64,000 bases of DNA from Cannabis sativa. Its lineage: Eukaryota > Streptophyta > Magnoliopsida > Rosales > Cannabaceae. The stretch lies in contig NC_083605.1 of the NCBI RefSeq assembly GCF_029168945.1, positions 21,589,280 through 21,653,279 on the forward strand, written 5' to 3'. This document shows positions 35,421 through 46,100 of this stretch, piece after piece; the stretch's first letter is position 1, and every line of letters starts with the position of its first letter. Both the position numbers and the translations under genes were made by a program. Below the pieces are notes generated by a model. That model saw only the letters and a program-made list of their open reading frames with translations, was not told the origin of the DNA and made no database searches.

Positions 35421-38400
35421 AAGCTAAGAGGAATTAGGATAATTTCGTTTTAAATAAGAATCCAACGATGCTCCGATAGTGAGAGTCAAAGTAATCTTAT
35501 TTATACAATCTTCTTGTTTCATATTGTAAAACACTAGTCTAAGGTGTCATCAATTGATGAACAGCTAGATGTTGCATATACAATATTTATCTTTCGAGAT
35601 CTAACACTATTATGTTAGTCTAATGGTGAAAATCTATTAGGGATTTATCTCATTAGAAAAACAAATCAAGTTAGACCAACAATGAAGATTCGAAATTAAA
35701 CTACAATTTAATAACAGAAAATAACATGGTTCAATACAAATTCATACACAATTCAGAAATTATGAAGCACATAGCAAGTAGGAATGACAAGTGAAAATAC
35801 TAAAACATACAATCCTAAATAATTTCCAAGGTTTTCAACAAACTGATATCAGTGTCCCGTTTAGGCGAGAGTCAAAGCTATCATCCATTGAATAGAGTTG
35901 TCAGCTCATCTAAAATGTCAAACATTCTAGCAACCTTTTATTCGATCAAGATTGAAATCCGCGTTGTCCCGTTTAGGCGAGAGTCAAGGCTATTCTATCT
36001 TATGAGCTTCCACCATTGTTTCATATTCTTGCAAGTCTTATACAGTCGCCACCATTAGGGTGGTCATAAACTATATAAAAAAAACTTACAAGATTACTTA
36101 TCTTTCGAGATTAAACGGTGCTAACTTGCTAATGAACGTTCCTCCATTAGGGAGGATTACTCACTAAAACAATAGCTATGTAAAACCAACAATAGAGATC
36201 GAATATCCTTATAATAATAAAGCTCATTATTTAATGAAGGTTGTATTTTCTTCTAATATTTATTTTAATCCATTTATTTTAAATATATATTTATTTAATT
36301 AAAATTTCCAATTTAGAATGAAAAATTCCAAATATAAATTTTAATTTAATATTTATAAATTATACTTAGATGGATATGAAAATAACGTGAATTATTTCCA
36401 TCTTAGTAATAATTTCCATAAATATTTAGAAAATTATTCAATTTAAGTTGTTTCAAAATTAATTTGAATTAATTTACAACTCAAATTTAATTTTCTATAA
36501 ATATATATTGCATTTTCGAAAATGCTTTTAAAATAAAATAAAAATAAATCCTGGAAAATTACTCTAATTTTATGTTGGCCCAAAATTAATAAAAAATTAA
36601 TTTTCAACAAAAAATATAATTTTCGTATTTAATTAAATATCTAAGAAAAATTTCAAATATTTAAGTATCATGATTAAAAAATCAACTTAAATATTAATTT
36701 TCTATTTAATTAAATACACTAGAAAAATACTTCAAGCAAAACAGATAATAACTATCTAGACTTTTCATAGACTAATTAATTCAATTTCTAATTATTATAT
36801 ATTTTAGTTCATTTATTTTAATTAACCATCAAATGAAAAAGTCACTGATTTAAGTTGGTCCAAAATTAAATAAATAATTTTCAACTTTAATCTATTTTTC
36901 AAATAAAATTCGAAATTTCTACATTAAAGAAATGTAATTTCGAAATTTTGGGAAATGATTAATAAAATAAAATAAAATATATTCTGAAAATTATTCAAAC
37001 TTAAGTTATTCTGAAATAAGATTCCAAACTTAAAATAATTTTCAACTTTAATTAAATAACATGAAAATAACAATATTAAAGTATCATGATGAAAATCAAC
37101 TTAGATATTGAAATTTTCAATTTAATTAAATGTATTAAATTCAAGAAAGAAATAATTAAGTAAAGAGGAAATTTAATTATTAATTCTAGTTTAATACTAG
37201 GAAAATATTCTAAACTTAGATTGTACCAAAATTAATTATGAGACAATTAATTTCACAATCAATGATATTTTCCTATTTAATATTAGAAATAATAACTAGT
37301 GGTAGAAATAACTATCTAGAATATATCATTGACTAAGTGTTTTTCTAAAATTAACTTTAAAATATTACAATGAAAAATAAATTTCATATATTTTAAAAGT
37401 TAATTATGTTGCTAATTCAATTTTAATTAGGTTAGACTAATATAATTAACCTAATACAATTATTTAAATAAGGCAAATGGGCCTTCACAATTGGAGTAGT
37501 TCATGTGAGGGGGAGCTGGGTTCAGTATGTCGTACCCATTTCTATGGCCCCCAACTCTCACACAAGGCCCAAAAGAGAGGAATTTAACCTTAAAATAAAT
37601 AATTGTTATTCATTGAATAAGCCCAAATCTAATTGGGCCTAAATAAATTTCCTTATGTCAAAATTTATTTTAGCAACTTAGTCCATTTACTTAGTAAAAA
37701 CTTAAATGGGCTTCCTATATGCATCTAAGCCCAAAAGCAAACATATAGGCTCACACAGGTCAAATAATTTGGATGGACCCTATCATGTTACTAGGTTTAC
37801 ACAAATGAAAGAAGTACAAAATTTACCTGTTACAAATTATTTATAAGATCTATCGTCAATTGGACTATGATTAAAATCAGATCATAAGATCTGTCAACAA
37901 GTTAATCATAACAATTTAGATCAGATAAATAATAGGTTTGTTAAAAAGTTTTGAATAAACAATATAAATAAACAAACATTGTCCATGTAACACATGTGAA
38001 TCAAGATATTAATATAATTAAATTATTATTCTTAAACTAACCAAATAAAGAAAACTAATTTTAAAATATCTAGGTTTATTTGAATCAAATTAAATTAAAT
38101 ATCTAATAAGATCAATGATTTGAAAGGAAAGAATCTTCAATATCACTTTCAGATCTTATAATTTAATAAAATTGAAGTAATAAAATAAACCAATTTTAAA
38201 ATAGATTTGGTTAGATAATTATTATTTTAGGAATAAAATAATAAATGAATAATAATTACCATAATTATATGTCAAAATATCTCAAATTAAGCAATATTCA
38301 AATCTCTACAAAAATATCTATGTTATTTAAATATTTAAGATATGATTTATAAATTTCTAATAAGGAAAATATGATATATATATAGAAAAAATATCATTTT

Positions 38401-38505
38401 TATACTTATAATTTATAAATAATTAAATATTTAACAAAATAACAAATTTTTGAATTTGAAAACATTATGGTAAGTATATCTATAAAAATATCTATGTTAA
38501 TTTCA
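35421..38505 (-). other. Long AT-rich leader region of element C
   Basis: About 3.1 kb without a credible ORF. It holds GTCCCGTTTAGGCGAGAGTCAA at 35854-35875 and 35966-35987, with a weaker copy near 35470, then very AT-rich sequence, then a conserved block at about 37470-37580 (GTGAGGGGGAGCTGGGTTCA followed by GGCCCCCAACTCTCACAC) shared with element A at 56400-56515. A gag gene would be expected around here in an autonomous copia; I see none. Confidence 0.6.
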
Positions 38506-38510
38506 AATTT

Positions 38511-39377
38511 TGTTGTCGAGTGAATTTCGCAACACCAAAAAGTATTATTTAATTGATAAAAAAGAGAATTATTTGAGAAATGACAAGTGCGAGTATTCAA
38601 CCTAAAATGGCGAGTACTCGACTGGGAATGCAAGAACAAACAACAAGGCTGGAAAAAGTAAACAAGACAATGAATTATAGTGGTTCAGTCAGATTTCCTT
38701 CTGCTTAGTCCACTGTAGCAAAGGATTCGTAGGTGCATTTTCATGGTGGATCACCCCTTTATATACAAAGTAGGTGTCCAATCGGTTACATGAGGATCAC
38801 ATTCATTGTTAATCCATTATTTACACATTGAATTGCAATAACTAATACTCAAACAACGTTAACATTAATAAATGTGTGACAGTTACTAAATTCATCAACG
38901 TATGCGTCTTCCGCATCTGCGAGTTGACCGTTCATGTTCCGTTTGTTGAGCTCGCAGGATCGCCAGTACGTTTGGAACGTCTGCGTCCTTAGGTAATCGC
39001 CCTTTGTAGACGTCGCATGTTGGAGCTAGTAAAGTCTGGACATGCGAACTTATATTGGTCTGTCAGGGCTATTGGGTCGTTGGGACCAAACTGCATCATA
39101 GGGGATTGGTCTCTATACTTGTCGCGGAGATATAGAGGGGACACTCGCACATGTTCTGACATATGCGAGTTGGATCTACCCTGCATGATGAGAATTATGG
39201 TTATGGGGTGCGACTTAAATCACACTTACAGTATCTCGCTGTTTTTATCCTGAGCGAGGTCTAAACTTCGAGAAGTCTCTCACGGACATTCAGTCTTCAT
39301 TGGAAATCTGAATACACGTGTCCTTTAAAAAGGAGTCTGGTCTCGAGTTTCTAGGTGAGAGAAATCTCACTATAACA
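38511..39377 (-). repeat. 3' LTR of element D
   Basis: The plus strand reads TGTTGTCGAGTG to CTCACTATAACA. The minus-strand TATA block is at 38758-38765. Confidence 0.95.
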
Positions 39378-39391
39378 CATGCCCCTAGTTT
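39378..39391 (-). promoter_or_regulatory. Polypurine tract of element D
   Basis: The minus strand reads AAACTAGGGGCATG directly before TGTTATAG, the same as the tract of element B at 54057-54070. Confidence 0.75.
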
Positions 39392-40192
39392 CGCGACGTG
39401 ACAAGAGCGGTCACTGAGGGAAACTATTACTCGAGAGACAGGTGAAAGGTTGTCACGAGGAGGTGACCTTTTGGTTGTCCCATCGAGGGTTTCGAAAAAT
39501 GACGGCTGTAATAATTAATTTTTATTATCTCTAGGATGCCACGTCACAAAACCCTTCGGTTTTCGTGTAGGCGTGGCCATAATTGGCCGTTAGATTAGGC
39601 GACTTTAGACATTCTGGATGCCACGTGTCACAATCCCAATTAATAAGGGATATGGGTATTTAAACGCTTTGATACGAATCAAATTTCCCCATTTTTCCCT
39701 CTTCTTAACTTCCCCACAGTTCATACACTTCAGAAAAAATTCATCCCCAGATTTCCTGCCACTTTCCACAACATTTTCAATCTCAGACGTGATCGAGAGC
39801 AATTCGCAGGAATCAAAACTAAAGGTTAGTTTTTTGCATTTTCGTTTTTGTTTTTGGAGAAATTGCGCTTTACTTTTTGGGTTTGGATGTTTTTGAAGGC
39901 TTTTTAGGAATGTATGCTAGTGGGTATTTATGTGTTTTGGGTAAATGAAACTGGGTAACATTCATAGTATAGGGCCTGTAAACTGACATAACCGCACACA
40001 ATTCATTGACACTGATTCACGTCTCGAATACTCGCGGATATTTGAATGAACAATTTGAATGTTCGCGGGTGTTCAGATGAACACCTTGAATAATCGCATG
40101 TTTCCAAGACTTATTTCCGCTTAACTGTTAGCTAGACCTTTTAGGATCTTTACATGTCGCGGGCTGAGTGGTGAGAGTATTAATTGCCATTC

Positions 40193-40277
40193 CAAATGGT
40201 GGGTGTGTCACAGTATTCTAATGGCCATATATGCGATTATATGCCCCTTGAGATACTGTGATACACCCAGCCATTTG
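40193..40277. other. Long imperfect hairpin 1 (element D)
   Basis: Left arm 40193-40219 (CAAATGGTGGGTGTGTCACA then GTATTCT) pairs with right arm 40251-40277 (AGATACTGTGATACACCC then AGCCATTTG), with few mismatches and a 31-base loop. It has an equivalent in B at 53177-53261. Confidence 0.75.
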
Positions 40278-40330
40278 TTGACGTGCGTTAATGCTCGAAT
40301 GATCGCACTCTTTGGTTGATAGGTAGTCTC

Positions 40331-40415
40331 GAAACGGTGGGGGTCTCCCAGTAACTTCAAGGTTATGCTCGAAAATGCATACCCCTTGAGTCACTGGGAA
40401 ACTCCCAGCCGTTTC
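40331..40415. other. Long imperfect hairpin 2 (element D)
   Basis: Left arm 40331-40362 (begins GAAACGGTGGGGGTCTCCCA) pairs with right arm 40384-40415 (ends CTCCCAGCCGTTTC), with a 21-base loop. It has an equivalent in B at 53040-53123. The two hairpins share the CCCCTTGAG segment at their right sides. Confidence 0.75.
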
Positions 40416-40618
40416 TGGAGGTATACCGCACAACCGAGGATGCGTGAATTACTTGCCCAAAGATAGCTATATCTCTTCTCGCATATTGACAGGATGGTCA
40501 GTTTTTGCATGGAGGCTGACCTTTCTGTCGAATGCGACTTTATAATCTACTGCGGGTGAGATCACTTACTTTTATTTTTCACACATCCATCACGCTGAAA
40601 AGATCTTCTATCTTTCAG

Positions 40619-42727
40619 ATGAGCGATCTATCGGATAGCCAGCAGCTCGGCTCAGGAGGCCGCGCCTTTGACGGAGAGTCGGACCAGGAGAGAGACAGTT
40701 TTCTCCCTACGGACATCTCCGAAATGGAGGCTGCGGAAATAGAGTTAGGTCCGATGTCTTCCGTAGACATCGAGAGGATGGTACAGGAGCTCGCTGAACC
40801 TGGGACAATCGATATCCGGGACAGCGAGTCCACAGTGTCAGCACGCGACTACCTCATACATACGAGGCATGCTCCCGACATCGAGGTCGAGGAGGTGGAG
40901 GAGGAATGGACTACTCCAGTCCGCGAGTCAGGTGGGGAAGAGGAGGAAGCGGAAGGGAGTGGGACGGATTCGGTCGACGACTCCCAATTGAACGAGCCCT
41001 TCTCATGCGAGGATTTAGTCTCGAGGGTTGCTAAATGTGACTTCACCACCTTTGTGAGGTTGAATTTGTTGCGACTCGCGTTTCAACGTCCTAAACCATC
41101 TCAGAGAGCGCACCTTCCGTTCACCAACCCTGCGATCATCCCTACAGAGGATGTGGTCATCTCAATACCCATCCTTCGATGTGGTGTATCGGTCCCCTTT
41201 CATCCCTTCGTCGCAGCCATTCTTAGGCGATATGACGTATCGCCCTTTCAGCTGACACCCAACAGTTATCGCACTGTACTGGCTTTCTATGCGATGTACA
41301 TGGAGTATGTCCATAGGGCTCCGTCAGTAGAAGAGTTTAGCTACTTCTATGATATAAAGAGCGTGGGCCTCCATAACGGCTTCTATTGCTTTAGCAAATG
41401 GGCGACTTCTGAAATAAACGGTGTTGAGGGGATGGTATCGAACATGGGTGACTGGAAGTCGAAGTGGTTTTACGTCTTTAAGGTTCCTGGGATTAGGACT
41501 GACTTTAATCGCAAACCCAGTATGTCGCATATTTGTTGACTTAGATATATTTTTTACTTTGCTTTCTGAAATCTTTTGCTAACTCGCTTTTTGTTGTCAT
41601 CGCAGATAGACCAGCTCGACCAACTCTTGACGCGACTAGGAAGGAGACAGCTGAAATTCTCGGGAGTCTTCCGGTATAAGATCGCGACTGGCGATTATTG
41701 TGCACAACTGCGAAGTTGCGAGAACACCAGCTGATTCCCGAGAACGCGAGTCTTCAACGGGAGCCAGTATACAAAGAACCATCTGAGAAGCAGCAAGAGC
41801 GGATAGACAAGCGTCTTTCTAAGCAAACTCCTCGGCAAATTTCAGGTAACTCGTCTTTTTGCTGTAAACTGACGGGTAGGATTGTGATTTTTTACTTATC
41901 TGTCATTTATGCTTGTAGACATGACTTTTTTAAAGGATGCCTCTGTCCTGAAGATCAAACAAAAGGGTGGAACACCGGCGACTTCGCCGGTCGTCGCCCA
42001 GAAGAGGAAGAGCGATGTGATGGCTTCGCTTGTCGCAGACTCTTCCAAGAAGTTGGCCAAGACTACTGAGGATAAGGGGAAGAAAGTCGTCATCGACCCT
42101 CCGCCCGTGCTCGCGACTTCTACGGCCATGCAGGAAAAATTCCTGACTGAGATCCCTTACGAGGATCTCGTTGCTCGATCTACTGAACTGGCCGCGCAAT
42201 CCATGGCTTTGTTCATAAAAGCCGCGGCTACTCCTTCGAAGGAAGCCGACTCGCTGAAGAGGCAGAACGCCCATTTTCAAGAAAATATAAAGAAGCTGAA
42301 GCAGGATGTGGCGAGGATTGAGGAACTTAACAAGGCCAAGGAGAAGGAGCTCGAGGAACTCAGCAGGGCGAAAGAACAGGCGGAGCTCGATGTCAAGAAG
42401 TCGCGGACAACGATCGTTGAGATGGCTCGCGACTTGGAGGCTGAGAAAGAGAATGGGAAGAAACAGTACGATCAGGTTGTGTCTGATTATATTTATACCA
42501 CTCTTTCCAAAGTCCCCGACTTTGACTTCTCGCTTCTTGGAGCTGAAGCTGCTGAGATGGCTGAAGCCTTTCGCGCCATGTCGCCTACCCAGACTCAAGG
42601 TGGGGGAGGCAACCTTCTGGACGAGGTTGAGGACGTACAGGCTGAAGAAGTCGAGAATGAGGTCGTCAGCAAGGTCGCGGATGAGGCTGCTCCTGATGAG
42701 ACTACTCCTGCTGCTCCAGACGCTTGA
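40619..42727 (+). pseudogene. Antisense three-exon gene of element D (Transposase_28-like plus coiled coil)
   Basis: Exon 1 40619-41519, intron 41520-41605, exon 2 41606-41845, intron 41846-41918, exon 3 41919-42727. All borders are GT/AG. The joined length is 1950 nt, 650 codons including the stop. The start ATG is conserved at 52839 in B. Residues about 90-130 are acidic; about 178-261 is the Transposase_28-like block (VPFHPFVAAIL, QLTPNSYRTVLAFYAMY, APSVEEFSYFYDIK, GFYCFSKWA). Exon 3 carries a basic KSDVMASLVADSSKKLAK stretch and a coiled coil at about residues 487-567, and ends in an acidic tail. The only lesion I see is a TAA near 41676 in exon 2 where B has CAA. Genes antisense to gag-pol are known in Tat-group elements; their role is not established. 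The C-terminal coiled coil suggests oligomer formation. Confidence 0.78.
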
Positions 42728-43097
42728 TTATCTTCCAATTTATGTTGTTGTTTAATTTCACTTCTTTTTTTTTTTTATATATGAGGTACATGGGTACTCG
42801 CACTTCTGTACTTGAACAAATTTACTTTATCTTTTGGACAAATTTCTATCCTCGCGGGGATAGCTTATACTTTAATATTTACGCAGTACACGGGTACTCG
42901 CGATTTTATATATTTTTAACTTTGATTACAGCTCGGTGTAATCGCAATTTTATATACATGTGCGACTTTAATTACAGCTTGGTGTAATAAAGTAGGAAAA
43001 TTTTCAAAGTTGGTAAACTAAATTTAAATCACTTGAAAAACTTAGCAAGTAATTTTATTCATGCAATCAATAGTACATGCGGGCATATATCCCCCTA

Positions 43098-43132
43098 TAC
43101 TTAGGATTTTTTGAACAAAAAATATCTAAGTA
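43098..43132. other. Hairpin between convergent genes (element D)
   Basis: TACTTAGGATTTTTT pairs with AAAAAATATCTAAGTA around a GAAC loop. It lies 38 bases beyond the gag-pol stop at 43170-43172 and about 370 bases beyond the antisense gene stop. It matches 29034-29070 in element B. Confidence 0.65.
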
Positions 43133-43169
43133 TAAGTACACGAATTAACATAATCGAATAATGCGAATA

Positions 43170-46100
43170 TTACTGATAATAAAATTTCAAGCTCTCGCTA
43201 TTCCATGCTCGTGGAATCGCGGTTCCATCGAGTGTTGCGAGTCGATAAGTTGCATCACCAATTTGATCTGCGATGACGTATGGTCCTTCCCAATTATCCC
43301 CAAAAACTCCATGCGACGGGATTTTAGTGTTTGGCATTACTCTTCTAAGGACCAAGTCTCCTACTCGCAGAGTTTTTATCTTTACTTTGGAGTTAAAGTA
43401 CCTTGCTGTTCGCTGTTGATAAGCCGCATTTTGTAGTTGCGCTTTATCACGCTTTTCCTCCAAAAGATCAAGGCAGAATAACTGATTCTCGTTGTTCTGC
43501 GAGATATTGAAAGTATCCCTGCGTAGGGAACCTGCCCCAACTTCTACTGGCAACATGGCCTCGCACCCGTAAGAAAGCGAGAAGGGTGTTTCGCCAGTTG
43601 TAGATCGAGGGGTCGTATTATAGGACCATAGGACTTGCGATAATTCATCTGGCCACGCCCCTTTGCGATCTTCTAATTTTCGCTTTATGGTGTGCTTAAT
43701 TATTTTGTTGACTGCTTCAGTCTGTCCATTACTCTGTGGGTAAGCGACTGCGGAAAAAGCTTTTTTAATCCCTAAATCATCGCATAGCTGTCGCATCTCT
43801 TTACAGTCAAACTGTTTTCCATTGTCTGAAATGAGTTTATGCGGAATGCCAAAACGACAAATGATGGAAGTGTAGACGAACTCGCGTAACTTCGTTGCAG
43901 TGATGGTCGCGAGTGCTTTTGCTTCAGCCCACTTCGTGAAATAGTCAACCGCGACCACAGCATATTTGACTCCGCCTTTTCCCTTGGGTAACTCGCCAAT
44001 TAAATCAATTCCCCATATTGCAAAGGGCCAGGGACTCGTGATAGAATGGAGGTTACTCGGGGGCTGGTGTGTGTAAGTGGCTATTCGCTGGTATCTATCA
44101 CACCTTTTTGCAAATGCGAGGGCATCTTGTCGCAATGTTGGCCAGTAATACCCTTGCCGCATAATTTTTAAGGCAAGGGAATTACCTCCAGTATGATTGC
44201 CACAAATTCCCTCGTGCACTTCACGCAGTATGTAACCGCAGTCTTCTCCACTGATACATTTGAGAAGTGGTTGACTAAAACTTCTGCGATACAAACTCTG
44301 GTCATATATCACATAACGGGCTGCTCGCTGTCGCAATTTCCTTGCTTCTATTTTATCATCAGGTAGGAGCCCCTTGTCAAGGTATGTGAGGATAGGAGTC
44401 ATCCAGGTAATCTCCTGAACGTCATCGATCTCCATGATTGTTTCTCGATCTATGGTTGGATGAGCCAATACATCTACCGGAATTACATCGAGTAATTCGG
44501 CTTCTCTGGTGGAGGCCAGTCGGGCCAATGCGTCTGCGTGGGCATTTTGAGTACGCGGTACTCGAGACACAACTACATGTTTGAACTTCTGCATTATTTC
44601 ACGAACGATGGCTAAGTATTTAACCAATCTTCCGCCTCTTGCTAGGTATTCTCCACTCACTTGGCATACCACAATTTGAGAGTCGCTAAAAGCTTGTAGA
44701 TACTCGACTTTCATCTCGAGAGCCAATTTCAGACCTGCGATTAAAGCCTCATACTCGGCTTCATTGTTAGATGCAGAGAATTCAAAACGCAGAGCAGCGT
44801 GTACCTTGAAATTATTGGGACTGATTAACAAGATCCCGCTGCCAGAACCTTCGTTATTTGAGGCTCCATCGACATACAATGTCCATACTTCTTTGCTTGC
44901 CACGGCAATGTCATTTCCACCCTCTACAACTGCCACCTCGGTGCTTGGGAATTCAAGTATAAAATCTGCCAAGGCTTGCCCCTTGATCGCAGTTCTTGGT
45001 TTATACCTGATGTCGAACTGACTTAACTCCACCGCCCATTTTAACAATCTCCCCGATGCCTCTGGCTTTGCCAAAACCTGCCTTAAGGCGAAGTTTGTCA
45101 AAACTTCAATGCTGTGAGCCTGGAAATAAGGTCGCAATTTTCTTGAGGATATTATCAAGGCGAAAGCCAGTTTCTCCATTTGAGGATAACGCGTCTCGGC
45201 GTCTAATAATCGCTTACTGACGTAGTACACCGGGTGTTGACGTCCTTGGTCCTCGCGGACTAGTACTGAACTAATCGCGTATTCGGAGATGGCCAAATAA
45301 ATAGACAAAACTTCTCCGGGCAACGGTTTTGATAGAACTGGAGGTTGCCCCAGATGCGTTTTTAACGCTTGAAAAGCCTGCTCGCATTTCTCATCCCATT
45401 GAAACCTTTTGTTACCTTTCAAAGTCTGGAAAAACTCTTTACACTTGTCAGAGGATCTGGATATGAAGCGGTTTAAAGCCGCGACTTTGCCTGTGAGGCT
45501 TTGAACCTCCTTTGGCTTAGTCGGTGACGGCATTTCTACCAACGCTCTAATCTTCGCAGGATTGGCCTCTATTCCTCGCTGATTTACCTTAAAACCAAGG
45601 AATTTTCCGGAACCCACTCCAAAGACGCATTTTAATGGGTTTAGACGCATCTTGTATCGTCGCAATATGTCGAACATGGCCTGTAAGTGCGTAATATGAT
45701 CCTCCGCATGTTGCGATTTTACGAGCATATCGTCAACATATACCTCCATTGTCTTTCCAATAAGATCTGCGAACATCATATTCACTAGCCTTTGATAAGT
45801 CGCACCTGCGTTTATTAAACTGAAAGGCATTACTTTGTAGCAGTATAATCCTCGATCAGTAATGAACGAGGTATGTTCTTGGTCTGGTTCATACATCGGG
45901 ATTTGATTGTATCCCGAGTACGCATCCATGAATCTTAAAAGTGCGTGACCTGCAGTGGCATCGACAAGCTGGTCAATGCTAGGAAGAGGAAAGCTGTCTT
46001 TGGGACAGGCTTTGTTCAGATCTGTAAAGTCAACGCATGTACGCCATGAGCCATTGGGCTTTGGCACGAGTACTGGGTTAGCTAACCAGTCGGGGTAAAA

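Larger units (their letters stand above)
39392..40618 (+). promoter_or_regulatory. Upstream region of the antisense gene in element D
   Basis: 1.2 kb between the polypurine tract and the antisense gene start, with no ORF that is also kept in B. It contains two long hairpins (40193-40277 and 40331-40415). A TTTATAATCT box at about 40539-40548 is in the position of a TATA element for the antisense gene. Alternatively GTGAG at 40556 and CAG at 40616-40618 could bound a 63-nt 5'-UTR intron ending right before the ATG. Both features also appear in B near 52840-52920. Confidence 0.5.

Noticed and set aside
38989..39253. Small ORFs inside the LTR of D (also at 49703-49967)
   Set aside because: They are duplicated only because the LTR is duplicated; B's LTR does not keep them.
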